Positions 44,213 through 52,751 are shown, counted from the stretch's first letter. The stretch is DNA of 64,000 nt from Trinickia violacea (GCF_005280735.1 NZ_CP040077.1:2170001-2234000); one strand, 5' to 3'. Numbers and translations are program-made. The notes: generated from the letters alone by a model not told the origin.

Positions 44213-45055
44213 ATGTTCCGATGCCTCCCTACGACGTTGCCAACCTCCCGTTTTTTGCTTGCTTCGCCCGCTGCGTGGGTTACCGCGGCTGCGTTTGCGT
44301 TGCCGCTCGGACTGCCGTCCGCGGCCTTCTCGCAAGATCTGCCGGCCTCGGCGGCAAAGGCCGTCACGCTTGGTGCAGCGGCCCCGCAAGGCGCTTCCGA
44401 CACGGCTTCTCCTGCTGCGCCCAATGATTTCGACGTACGCCAAAAGGCGCTCGATCGCCGCACCGAGCAGAACGACTACGAGTACGGCGTGGCAGTTCAC
44501 AATTGCTACAGCACGTTCTTCGTGAACCATTGCCTCGGCAATGCGCGCGACAAAATGCGCGATGTCCGCGAGCAGATCCGCAAAGAGCAATTGGCGCTCA
44601 ATGACGAGCAGCGCGTCGTGCGCGCGCAGCAACGCGACGATCAGGCGGCGATCAAGCGTGCGCAGGACGAAGCCAACGCGCCTCAGCGCGCCGCGAACGA
44701 GGCGCAGAGCCAGCAGCAGTTCGAAGACAAACAGCGTCAGCACGAACTCGATCAGGCGAAGCGCAATGCGGAAGGCCCGCAGCGCGCGGCTAACGAGGCG
44801 ACGTACAACCAGAAGCAGGCCGACTACCAGCGCAAGCTCGACGAAGCGCACGCGCAAGCCGCGCAGAAGGCTCAGGAGCGCGCGGAAAACGCGCAGCGCT
44901 ATCAGCAGAAACAGACCGATGCCGCGCAGCACAAGGCGGACGTCGAGACGCGCCAGAAGCAGGCCGCCGACAAGCAGAAACAGCAGCAAGAGCAGCAGTT
45001 GCAGGAGCAACAGCAGCAGGAGCAGCTCAAGCAACAACAGCAGCAAAGCGAATAA
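44213..45055 (+). CDS. Unidentified exported, Gln/Ala-rich coiled-coil protein
   Basis: 280 residues, not recognised. An N-terminal signal peptide (about 1-42, ending near PSAAFSQD) suggests export. A short region around residues 78-108 holds two cysteines (HNCYSTFFVNHCLG), likely a disulfide. The rest, from about 105, is one long charged coiled coil with two copies of a PQRAANEA element about 35 residues apart. The tail is very Gln-rich (EQQLQEQQQQEQLKQQQQQ). The long frame runs upstream antisense to tex; the ATG at 44213 is chosen because it gives a signal peptide. Periplasmic scaffold or envelope-spanning protein is a guess. Confidence 0.75.
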   Translation: MFRCLPTTLPTSRFLLASPAAWVTAAAFALPLGLPSAAFSQDLPASAAKAVTLGAAAPQGASDTASPAAPNDFDVRQKALDRRTEQNDYEYGVAVHNCYSTFFVNHCLGNARDKMRDVREQIRKEQLALNDEQRVVRAQQRDDQAAIKRAQDEANAPQRAANEAQSQQQFEDKQRQHELDQAKRNAEGPQRAANEATYNQKQADYQRKLDEAHAQAAQKAQERAENAQRYQQKQTDAAQHKADVETRQKQAADKQKQQQEQQLQEQQQQEQLKQQQQQSE

Positions 45056-45135
45056 CGCGTTTTTTGCCGTACAGCAACCTCAGACGCCGGGGCCGCGACG
45101 AGCGGTACGACGCCTAATCGACCGAGGAGGCCAGC

Positions 45136-45351
45136 ATGCGCGAGCAGCAAGCGATCAAACCGGATGTGCTTCGTGACCGGATTTTGCAATTGCAGTCGGA
45201 GCACAGTGAGCTCGATCGCATGATCGACCAACTGGCGACCTCGTCGGATATCACCGACCTCGAGCTGCAGCGCCTCAAAAAGCGCAAGCTCAAGGTCAAA
45301 GACAACATTCTCTTGCTGCAATTGCAGCTCGAACCGGATACGCACGCGTAA
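45136..45351 (+). CDS. YdcH-like small helical protein (DUF465)
   Basis: 71 residues, almost all helical and charged. The motif LKKRKLKVKDNI near residues 47-58 is the conserved core of DUF465, whose E. coli member is YdcH. No function is established. A GAGGAGG ribosome site is 6 nt before the ATG. It lies 80 nt after the exported coiled-coil gene and 21 nt before the helicase gene. Confidence 0.87.
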   Translation: MREQQAIKPDVLRDRILQLQSEHSELDRMIDQLATSSDITDLELQRLKKRKLKVKDNILLLQLQLEPDTHA

Positions 45352-45372
45352 GCTGCGGCCTGGCAAGCGCTG

Positions 45373-47649
45373 GTGTCGCGCCGGGTGCACCGGTCTTTGC
45401 AGGAACCGCTTGCCTTGAACTCACCGCACGATGCTTCTTCTGACAAGCCGCGCGCCGGCGCTTCCGACGTGCGGACATCCGCGCGCGAGCCGCTTGCGCT
45501 GAATCCGAAACGCGGCACCGAACTCGACGCGATCTTCGCCGCCGATGGCCTGCTCGCGCAGCGCATCGACGGCTACCGGCCGCGTGCTTCGCAGATCGAA
45601 ATGGCGCGCGCCGTGGCGGCCGCGATGGAGGCGTCGGGGCGCGCGATGCCTGAGCCGGCGATGTTCGAGGCGCACGCGCGTCCGGCGCGCCGCCTGCAAA
45701 AGAGCGGCGAATCGGGCGACCGAGGTGGCACCGATACGGCTGAGATCGCGCGCGAGGTCGCGGAAGACACCGGCGACAACACGCTGATCGTCGAGGCCGG
45801 CACCGGCACGGGCAAGACCTATGCGTACCTCGTCCCGGCGATGCTGTGGGGCGGCAAGGTCGTCGTCTCGACCGGCACCAAGCACTTGCAGGATCAGCTG
45901 TTCCAGCGTGACATCCCCACCGTGCGCGACGCGCTTGCCGTGCCGGTTACGGTCGCCATGCTGAAGGGGCGCGCGAACTACCTGTGCCATTACTACCTGC
46001 AGCGCACGGCCGACAACGGCCGCATGCCGACGCGTCAAGACACCGTCTATCTGCAGGAAATCGTCCGCTTCGCGAAGATCACGCGCACCGGCGACAAGGC
46101 GGAACTCGCCAGCGTGCCGGAGACGGCGCCGGTCTGGTCGATGGTCACGTCGACGCGCGACAACTGCTTAGGTCAAGAGTGCCCGCACTACAAGGAATGC
46201 TTCGTGATGCAGGCGCGCCGCGAAGCGCAGCAGGCCGATATCGTCGTCGTCAATCACCACCTCTTTTTCGCGGACATCATGTTGCGCGACACGGGGATGG
46301 CGGAGCTGCTGCCGTCGGCGAACACGATCGTCTTCGACGAAGCGCACCAGTTGCCCGAGACCGCCACGCTCTTTTTCGGCGAGACGCTGTCGACCGCGCA
46401 GATCCTCGAACTCGCCCGCGATTCCGTCGCGGAGGGCTTGAGCCATGCGCGCGACGCCGTCGAGTGGGTGAAGCTCGGCGCCGCGCTGGAGCGGGCGGCG
46501 CGCGACGTGCGGCTCGCGTTCAAAGAGGATTCGGTGCGGCTGTCGCTCAGCCAGATGCACGGCGACCATCCGCTCTTCGCCGCGCTCGATGCCTTGGAAA
46601 CCGAACTGAATGCGCTCGCGGTGGCGCTGGCGGGACAGGCCGAGCGCGCGGAGTCGATCGCCGCTTGCCAGCGGCGCGCGCGCGAACTGCAGGATTTGCT
46701 CAAGGGCTGGACGGTGCTGCCGGAGGCGGAGGCGCCGAGCGCCGAATCGGATACGAAGAAAGACTCAGCCGACGATCCGAACGAAAAGGTGCGCTGGATC
46801 GAAGTGTTTTCGCACACGGTGCAGTTGCACGAAACGCCGCTGTCGGTCGCACCGATCTTCGCGAAGCAGCGCGCGGGCGTGCCGCGTGCGTGGATTTTCA
46901 CCTCGGCGACGCTGTCGGTGCGCGGCGACTTCACGCACTACGCCGCACAAATGGGCCTGAGCGCGCGGCGTTCGATGACGCTGCCGAGCCCGTTCGACTA
47001 CGGCACGCAAGGTCTGCTCTACGTGCCGCGCAACCTGCCGCAGCCATCGTCGCCGATGTTCACCGACGCCGTATTCGACGCTGCGCTGCCGGCGATCGAA
47101 GCATCCGGGGGCGGCGTATTCATGCTTTGCACCACGCTGCGGGCCGTCGACCGGATCGCCGCCAAGTTGCGCGACGTGATCGAATCCCGCGGTTGGAAGA
47201 CGCCTCTGCTCGTGCAGGGCGATGCGAGCCGCACCGAGCTGCTCGACCGCTTCCGCGCCTACGGCAACGCGATCCTGGTGGGCAGCCAGAGCTTCTGGGA
47301 AGGCGTGGATGTACGCGGCGACGCGTTGTCGCTCGTCGTGATCGACAAGCTTCCGTTTGCGCCGCCGGACGACCCGGTGCTGTCCGCGCGGCTCGACGCA
47401 CTGGCGAAGAAGGGCTTGAGCCCGTTTGCAGTCCATCAATTGCCGCAGGCGGTGATTACGCTCAAGCAGGGCGCCGGGCGTCTGATCCGCGCGGAGACCG
47501 ATCGCGGCGTGCTGATGATCTGCGATACGCGTCTCGTCGATAAACCCTATGGCAAGCGCATCTGGCAGAGTCTCCCGCCGTTCAAGCGAACGCGCGAGAT
47601 CGACGTCGTGCGGGAGTTCTTCGAGGAGCGCACGGCAGAGGGCGAGTGA
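45373..47649 (+). CDS. DinG/YoaA-type ATP-dependent DNA helicase (XPD-like, Fe-S)
   Basis: 758 residues from GTG at 45373; TTG at 45415 (744 residues), with AGGA 10 nt upstream, is an equally plausible start. Walker A is GTGTGKT at 143-149, the Walker B box is FDEAHQLPE, and motif VI includes QGAGRLIRAETDRG. Cysteines in NYLCHYY and CLGQECPHYKEC form the 4Fe-4S cluster of the XPD family. These 5'-3' helicases act in DNA repair. Unusually, about 45 low-complexity residues (89-134) lie between the Q-motif (RPRASQIEMA) and Walker A. The natural terminator downstream has been split by an insertion sequence. Confidence 0.9.
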   Translation: MSRRVHRSLQEPLALNSPHDASSDKPRAGASDVRTSAREPLALNPKRGTELDAIFAADGLLAQRIDGYRPRASQIEMARAVAAAMEASGRAMPEPAMFEAHARPARRLQKSGESGDRGGTDTAEIAREVAEDTGDNTLIVEAGTGTGKTYAYLVPAMLWGGKVVVSTGTKHLQDQLFQRDIPTVRDALAVPVTVAMLKGRANYLCHYYLQRTADNGRMPTRQDTVYLQEIVRFAKITRTGDKAELASVPETAPVWSMVTSTRDNCLGQECPHYKECFVMQARREAQQADIVVVNHHLFFADIMLRDTGMAELLPSANTIVFDEAHQLPETATLFFGETLSTAQILELARDSVAEGLSHARDAVEWVKLGAALERAARDVRLAFKEDSVRLSLSQMHGDHPLFAALDALETELNALAVALAGQAERAESIAACQRRARELQDLLKGWTVLPEAEAPSAESDTKKDSADDPNEKVRWIEVFSHTVQLHETPLSVAPIFAKQRAGVPRAWIFTSATLSVRGDFTHYAAQMGLSARRSMTLPSPFDYGTQGLLYVPRNLPQPSSPMFTDAVFDAALPAIEASGGGVFMLCTTLRAVDRIAAKLRDVIESRGWKTPLLVQGDASRTELLDRFRAYGNAILVGSQSFWEGVDVRGDALSLVVIDKLPFAPPDDPVLSARLDALAKKGLSPFAVHQLPQAVITLKQGAGRLIRAETDRGVLMICDTRLVDKPYGKRIWQSLPPFKRTREIDVVREFFEERTAEGE

Positions 47650-47733
47650 TCGGGCCAGATAGGCCGGCCCATTTGGGCCGGACCACTCAATCAAGCGCAC
47701 TGACGCGCGAAAAAGCAGGTCATAAAAAAACCC

Positions 47734-47743
47734 GGCATCAGCC
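47734..47743 (+). repeat. Target-site duplication, left copy
   Basis: GGCATCAGCC, identical to the copy at 49175-49184, flush with the left inverted repeat. The sequence is itself the tip of a terminator hairpin (GGC-ATCA-GCC). Confidence 0.93.
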
Positions 47744-47762
47744 GTAATGCCGTTCAGTTAAG
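47744..47762 (+). repeat. Left terminal inverted repeat of the IS
   Basis: 19 bp, a perfect match to the complement of 49156-49174. Confidence 0.95.
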
Positions 47763-47780
47763 CGACTGAACGGCATTTTT
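47746..47780 (+). terminator. Inward-facing terminator formed by the IS left end
   Basis: AATGCCGTTCAGT (47746-47758), most of the left inverted repeat, pairs with ACTGAACGGCATT (47765-47777) inside the element. T continues to 47780, five in a row. It would stop transcripts coming in from the helicase gene before they reach the transposase start. Confidence 0.8.
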
Positions 47781-47817
47781 GTTGGTGGAGCAAACCTGTT
47801 GTAAACAGGGCGTGGCG

Positions 47818-49164
47818 ATGTTAACTTTCGTCGCCATGCTGGTTGACGACCTTCCTCTTCTTGTCGATTCACACCCACCGTTCGAATGGGACCGGCTGGG
47901 CGAGCATCTGCCGTACGAATGGATCGAGCAGGCAGTTCAGGCCAGCGGCAGTGCCAGCCTGCGCCGTCGTCGTCTGCCAGCGCAGCAGGTGGTGTGGCTG
48001 GTGATCGCACTGGCGTTGTACCGGCATCAGTCAATCAGCGAGGTCGTTGACGGGCTGGAACTTGCGCTTCCCGCGCCCGATGCGTCGTTTGTCAGCAAGA
48101 GCGCCATCACCCAGGCACGGCAACGCACCGGCGCCGCGCCGCTGGCGTGGCTCTTTCACGAGTCCGCCAGGAACTGGGTTGCCCAGGATCAGGCGCAATA
48201 CCTCTTCAAGGGATTCTCGCTGTTCGCCATGGACGGCACCACGCTGCGCACGGCCGACAGTGCCGCCAACCGCAGGCACTTCGGGGCATCCGCGGCCGTG
48301 CATGACCGGGTGGGCAGCTATCCCCAGTTGCGTGCCGTTACGCTCACCGCCATTCCCACGCATCTGGTACGCGATGTCGAATTCGGCCCTTATGACGTCA
48401 ACGAGATGATCTCGGCGCGTGAACTCATGCCGCGTGTGCCGGAGAACTCCATTACGGTGTTCGATAAAGGGTTCCTGTCCGCCCAGCTGCTGTGCAGCCT
48501 GGTCGCGGGCGGGGAGAACCGGCATTTCATCATTCCGGCCAAGTCCAATACACGCTGGGAGGTGCTCAGTGGTGAGTCCGGCGATCAGATGGTGCGCATG
48601 CGCGTGTCGCCGCAGGCGCGAAAGGCGTGTCCGGAGCTGCCCGAGTCCTGGCAGGCCCGTGCCGTGCTCGCCGTCGATGCCGGTGGCCGGCAGCGGGTAT
48701 TGCTGACTTCCCTGAGCGATCGGCAGCGGTTTAAGGCCGGTGACATCGTGTCCTGCTACGAACGTCGCTGGCAAATCGAGACCAGCTACCGTGAATTGAA
48801 GCAATCGATGCTGGGCATGGAGTTGACCCTTCGCAGTCAGACCGTGGAAGGCGTCTACCAGGAGTTCTGGGGCGCTTTGATCGCCTACAACCTGATTCGC
48901 CTGGAGATGGCGAAGGCTGCCCTGGAGGCCGGCCGCACACCCGAGGAGCTGAGCTTCATCAGGGCGTTTCACACGATCCAGTACGAAATGACGTGGGCGG
49001 CCGTCACGCGCTCGTACGGCAAACTCCCTGCGCTACTCGCGCGCCTGCGCGAGCGCCTCAAGCAGCTTCCCAACGAAAAACGGCCCGGGCGCTCATGCGC
49101 TCGGGCCGTCAAGTCCAGACCTTTCCGTTACACCGTCCGGTACCTGAAGCGGGACCTTAACTGA
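47818..49164 (+). CDS. IS4-family transposase
   Basis: 448 residues from ATG at 47818; TTG at 47779 would add 13 residues but lies in the terminator stem region. The catalytic aspartates are in FAMDGTTLR and FDKGFLS. The glutamate is in the Y-x2-R-x3-E-x6-K signature YERRWQIETSYRELK. The stop codon lies inside the right inverted repeat. The protein cuts and pastes the element through the terminal repeats. No ribosome site of note is seen, which fits low expression. Confidence 0.95.
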   Translation: MLTFVAMLVDDLPLLVDSHPPFEWDRLGEHLPYEWIEQAVQASGSASLRRRRLPAQQVVWLVIALALYRHQSISEVVDGLELALPAPDASFVSKSAITQARQRTGAAPLAWLFHESARNWVAQDQAQYLFKGFSLFAMDGTTLRTADSAANRRHFGASAAVHDRVGSYPQLRAVTLTAIPTHLVRDVEFGPYDVNEMISARELMPRVPENSITVFDKGFLSAQLLCSLVAGGENRHFIIPAKSNTRWEVLSGESGDQMVRMRVSPQARKACPELPESWQARAVLAVDAGGRQRVLLTSLSDRQRFKAGDIVSCYERRWQIETSYRELKQSMLGMELTLRSQTVEGVYQEFWGALIAYNLIRLEMAKAALEAGRTPEELSFIRAFHTIQYEMTWAAVTRSYGKLPALLARLRERLKQLPNEKRPGRSCARAVKSRPFRYTVRYLKRDLN

Positions 49165-49174
49165 ACGGCATTAC
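49156..49174 (-). repeat. Right terminal inverted repeat of the IS
   Basis: The complement is GTAATGCCGTTCAGTTAAG. It contains the transposase stop codon (49162-49164). Confidence 0.95.
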
Positions 49175-49184
49175 GGCATCAGCC
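49175..49184 (+). repeat. Target-site duplication, right copy
   Basis: GGCATCAGCC, followed by GGG and six T, the right arm and tail of the interrupted terminator. Confidence 0.93.
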
Positions 49185-49225
49185 GGGTTTTTTATGTGCG
49201 GGTCGCCGCTATCGGAGCAGTCAGA

Positions 49226-50095
49226 TCACCAGATCTGCCACCACGACTTCGACGCGCCGGAGCGCGAATGCCCCGTGATGTACGGGCTATCGGGGAAGGT
49301 GGCGGCGAGCACGCGCTTCGTATCTTCGGCCAGCTGCGGCTCGTTCAATTGCGTGTACGACAGCATCATGATGTGCAGCGCATCTTCGATCGCCGGCGCG
49401 TTCTTGTATTCCTTGATCGCGAGCTGGGCACGGTTGATCGCTGCCACGTAAGCGCCGCGGCGATAGTAGTAGTCGGCGGCGTGCACTTCGTGCGACGCGA
49501 GCGCGTTCACGATATAGCGCATGCGGGCGGCCGCATCCGGCGCGTACTTGCTGTTCGGGTACTTGTCGACCACGACCTTGAACGCGTCATACGACTCGCG
49601 CAGCGACTTCGGATCGCGCTCGCTCATGTCCTGACCGGAGAAGCGGCCGAAGAGACCGAGGTCGTCGTTGAAGTGGATCATCCCCTTCAGATAGTACGCG
49701 TAGGCGATATCGGGGTGATCCGGGTGCAGCTGGATGAAACGGTCGATGGCGGTGTCGGCGGCGGCCGTTTCGCTGTCTTTCCAGTTGCAGTAGGCAACGT
49801 TGATCTGCGCCTGCTGAGCGAAGTGGCCGAACGGGTCGCGGCCCTCGAGCGCTTCGAAGTACTTCGCGCACTTGCCCCAATCCCCGCCGGTCAAGGCGTC
49901 TTGGGCCTCCGAGTATAATTTGTTGTTCGACCAGGTCGCCGTCTCATCGGTCTTTTGCGGCAGGCCGTGGCAAGCTGCCACGAGCGCAACGACTGCGCCC
50001 AGTGCCAAATAGGTGCTAGCGGGTTTGATTGCGCGCTTTGCCGCATGGGCGGCCGCGCCGAGGGCCGATTTGATGATGGTGTTCAGGGCTCGCAT
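49226..50095 (-). CDS. bamD: Outer membrane protein assembly factor BamD
   Basis: 289 residues. A basic N-terminus and hydrophobic stretch end in the lipobox VAAC (ALGAVVALVAACHG). TPR-like helices follow (SEAQDALTGGDWGKCAKYFEALE split, then IAYAYYLKGMIHF, and AADYYYRRGAYVAAINRA). BamD is the essential lipoprotein of the BAM complex that recognises the C-terminal signal of outer-membrane proteins. It is divergent from rluD with a 33-nt gap, a conserved arrangement. Its intrinsic terminator was destroyed on this strand by the IS insertion, so its transcripts may run antisense into the transposase gene. Confidence 0.96.
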   Translation of the reverse strand: MRALNTIIKSALGAAAHAAKRAIKPASTYLALGAVVALVAACHGLPQKTDETATWSNNKLYSEAQDALTGGDWGKCAKYFEALEGRDPFGHFAQQAQINVAYCNWKDSETAAADTAIDRFIQLHPDHPDIAYAYYLKGMIHFNDDLGLFGRFSGQDMSERDPKSLRESYDAFKVVVDKYPNSKYAPDAAARMRYIVNALASHEVHAADYYYRRGAYVAAINRAQLAIKEYKNAPAIEDALHIMMLSYTQLNEPQLAEDTKRVLAATFPDSPYITGHSRSGASKSWWQIW

Positions 50096-50128
50096 TTCCT
50101 AGCAATAAGTCTCAGTGACCCAGTCTAA

Positions 50129-51379
50129 ATGACCCGCTCAAGTGCTTCAGGCGCCAATTCGCGAAACAAATCCGGCCCCAAAGATCGCGACAAAGATTAT
50201 AGCCCAAGCGCCGCCCCCGCCGACGCGCCGGCAGGGGAACCCCTAAATGATGATTTTTCGGCCGACACGTCCGGGTCCCTAGCCGCGTCCGGGGATGACG
50301 CACCCGTCGCCGCGGGGCGCCATGCCGGCGACACCGCACCGCGAGTCGCGCATGTCCCTCCCGAGCTCTCCGGCGAGCGGCTCGACAAGGTGCTCGCGAA
50401 GGTGTTTCCCGAGTTCTCGCGCAGCCGCTTGCAAAGCTGGATCGAAGCGGAGCGCGTGCTTGTCGACGGGGTGCCCGCGAAAGTGCGCCAGCCGGTGCCG
50501 CTCGGCGCGACCATCGAACTGACGCCCGATTTGCTGCCCGAGCAGCTCGCGTTCGCGCCCGAGCCTGTGCCGCTCGACATCGTCTACGAAGACGACACGC
50601 TCGTCGTCATCAACAAGCCCGCGGGGCTCGTCGTGCATCCGGCTGCGGGCAACTGGAGCGGCACGATCCTCAACGGCCTCTTGCATCGCTACGGCGACGC
50701 GGCGGCCGGCCTGCCGCGCGCGGGCATCGTGCACCGGCTCGACAAGGAGACCTCGGGACTCATGGTCGTCGCGCGCACGCTCGAAGCACAGACCGATCTC
50801 GTGCGCCAGTTGCAGGCGCGCACGGTCAAGCGCCGCTATCTCGCGCTCGTGTGGGGCAACATGCCGTCCGAAGGCACGATCGACGCGCCGATCGGCCGCG
50901 ATCCCCGCGAACGCACGCGGATGGCCGTCGTGACCGGCGCTTCGGGCAAGCGGGCGCGGACGCATTTTCGTACGGTCGACGAAACAATTTGGGAGCGCCA
51001 GCCTGTGTCGGCGATTCATTGCGATCTGGAGACCGGCCGCACGCATCAGATCCGTGTGCACTGTGCGCACATCGGCCACCCGCTGCTCGGGGACCCCGTC
51101 TATGGACGCGCGCGCGGCAAGCGTTCGGTGACGCCGCTGCCGGGCGGCTTCGCGCGCCAGGCGCTGCACGCATGGCGGCTTGGCCTGATCCATCCGCAGA
51201 CCGGACGCCCGATGCAATGGCGTGCCGACCCGCCCGAGGACATGGTCGCGCTGGCTGAGGCGCTGGGCCTCGGCGGCGGCGAGCCCGAACTCGACGACGA
51301 CTATGATGTCTACGACGACGAGTTCGACGGCGCGGGCGAAGGCTACGAATCGTCCTACGACGAAGACGAGAACGAATAA
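50129..51379 (+). CDS. rluD: Ribosomal large subunit pseudouridine synthase D
   Basis: 416 residues. A low-complexity extension of about 70 residues precedes the S4 RNA-binding domain (SGERLDKVLAKVFPEFSRSR). The catalytic aspartate is D205 in HRLDKETSG, and the C-terminal part has the HQIRVHCAHIGHPLLGDPVY block. An acidic tail (DDDYDVYDDEFD) follows. It makes pseudouridines 1911, 1915 and 1917 of 23S rRNA helix 69. E. coli RluD is about 326 residues, so both ends here are extended. pgeF follows 63 nt later, as in E. coli. Confidence 0.95.
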   Translation: MTRSSASGANSRNKSGPKDRDKDYSPSAAPADAPAGEPLNDDFSADTSGSLAASGDDAPVAAGRHAGDTAPRVAHVPPELSGERLDKVLAKVFPEFSRSRLQSWIEAERVLVDGVPAKVRQPVPLGATIELTPDLLPEQLAFAPEPVPLDIVYEDDTLVVINKPAGLVVHPAAGNWSGTILNGLLHRYGDAAAGLPRAGIVHRLDKETSGLMVVARTLEAQTDLVRQLQARTVKRRYLALVWGNMPSEGTIDAPIGRDPRERTRMAVVTGASGKRARTHFRTVDETIWERQPVSAIHCDLETGRTHQIRVHCAHIGHPLLGDPVYGRARGKRSVTPLPGGFARQALHAWRLGLIHPQTGRPMQWRADPPEDMVALAEALGLGGGEPELDDDYDVYDDEFDGAGEGYESSYDEDENE

Positions 51380-51442
51380 GTCTCACGACGCGTCGGCGCT
51401 CATCAAGCCCGCCGCCGACAACGATAACGAGGATCGATCCGC

Positions 51443-52276
51443 ATGACCTTGCCGAACCTGACGTTCGCTGACTGCCTGCAACCCGAATGGCGCGTGTCGC
51501 CGCGCGTGCGCGCGCTCGTGACGACGCGCAACGGCGGCGTGAGCGAACCGCCTTACGGCCGCTGGACTGCGGGAGCCGATCAGGCTGGCGGCTTGAACCT
51601 CGGCCTGCACACGGGTGACGACCCGGTCGCGGTCGTCGCCAATCGCGCGCGCTTGCTGTCGCTTGCCGACACGCGCGCCGCGTGGCTCGAACAAGTCCAT
51701 GGCAACGAAGTCGTGCTCGCCGACGACGTGATCGCCGCTGCCGCAAACGGTGCGGCGCCGACCCGCGCCGATGCCAGCGTCACCGCGACACCCGGCGTGG
51801 CGTGCCTCGTGATGGTCGCGGATTGCATGCCGGTGCTGCTGTGCGATGAAGCGGGGCGCGCCGTTGGCGCCGCGCACGCGGGATGGCGCGGGCTTGCCGC
51901 CGGCATCATCGAGAGGACGGCACAGCGCGTGGCGGACCTGGCCGGCACGCATCTCGAAAACGTCTGTGCTTATCTCGGGCCTGCCATCGGTCCCGACACA
52001 TTCGAAGTCGGAGCAGACGTGCGTGACGCCTTCATGACCGAGGCCCGCGCCGACGAGCGCGATCTCGTCGCTCGAGCGTTCGTCGATCATCCGTCGACGC
52101 CCGGCAAGTCCCTCGCCGATCTCTATGCGCTAGCCCGCGTGCGACTCGCGCGCCTCGGCATCGCGCGGATCGACGGCGGCGGCGCATGTACGGTGACCGA
52201 GCGCGAACGTTTCTATTCCTATCGCCGCGACCGCGTGACCGGCCGCATGGCCGGAATGATCTGGCTAGCCGACTGA
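51443..52276 (+). CDS. pgeF: Peptidoglycan editing factor PgeF (multicopper-oxidase/laccase-like domain)
   Basis: 277 residues. The conserved YfiH-family motifs are LEQVHGNEV, MVADCMPVLLCDEAG, AAHAGWRGLAAGIIE and LGPAIGPDTFEVG, supplying the His, Cys and His zinc site. Members remove mis-incorporated L-Ser from peptidoglycan precursors (E. coli) and have purine-nucleoside phosphorylase/adenosine deaminase activity in vitro. An AGGA lies 10-13 nt before the ATG at 51443. Likely co-transcribed with rluD. Confidence 0.93.
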   Translation: MTLPNLTFADCLQPEWRVSPRVRALVTTRNGGVSEPPYGRWTAGADQAGGLNLGLHTGDDPVAVVANRARLLSLADTRAAWLEQVHGNEVVLADDVIAAAANGAAPTRADASVTATPGVACLVMVADCMPVLLCDEAGRAVGAAHAGWRGLAAGIIERTAQRVADLAGTHLENVCAYLGPAIGPDTFEVGADVRDAFMTEARADERDLVARAFVDHPSTPGKSLADLYALARVRLARLGIARIDGGGACTVTERERFYSYRRDRVTGRMAGMIWLAD

Positions 52277-52751
52277 GAACGATTTCGTGGTGCCAAATGT
52301 TTGTGCGCTATGCAAAATGCATCGCCGCCGCATAACGCCGCAGACGCTTGAAATCGGGCAATAGTCTGACAGTCGCCAGCGTTTTTTGCTGCGACGCGCC
52401 GCGCCAAATCATGCCTATGCGGCGTTGCTTCGGTTGTCGCAATTGCCGGCAGCAGCGACCGGCGAATCAAGCGCGAGCCACGCCTGGATTGCCTCATTGG
52501 CTAAACCGTGAGGACCACGACGGACACGCCGCAAAACAAGGCAAGAACGCATCAATCGACATGGGGAAAACGATAATTAAAAAACTATCGCACTGCGGCA
52601 AAATCGGAATGAAGCATTGACACGCCTTGCGGCGGGGAGCAAGAATGACCCCTCGCCAGGGCGAGCGTGTCGTAGGTTGCGAGAATTCGCCCGCGTGCGC
52701 GAACGCCCGCCTCTCAATCAGTCTTCCGAGACTCACAGGTCAAAAGCGGGT
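52277..52751 (+). promoter_or_regulatory. phaC upstream region
   Basis: 475 bases with no gene. A consensus TTGACA (52617-52622) with AAGAAT (52641-52646) at 18 bp spacing is the best promoter candidate, giving a leader of about 100 nt. TTGTGCGCTATGCAAA (52301-52316) resembles the TGC/GCA-type sites bound by the PHB repressor PhaR in other bacteria. Nothing else was recognised. Confidence 0.4.

Larger units (their letters stand above)
47744..49174 (+). mobile_element. IS4-family insertion sequence, complete, 1431 bp
   Basis: It is bounded by perfect 19-bp inverted repeats: GTAATGCCGTTCAGTTAAG at 47744-47762 and its complement at 49156-49174. 10-bp direct repeats lie immediately outside. The single intact transposase gene inside has the full IS4-type DDE set. 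IS4-family elements make 10-13 bp duplications, which agrees. Removing the element and one repeat restores a perfect hairpin with flanking A and T runs, so the target was the terminator between the helicase gene and bamD. The intact reading frame and perfect repeats suggest a recent insertion. Confidence 0.96.

Noticed and set aside
45412..45510. Duplicated EPLALN element at the helicase N-terminus as a second start region
   Set aside because: Only six residues repeat and neither copy is near a strong ribosome site; it is kept only as a start-site ambiguity.
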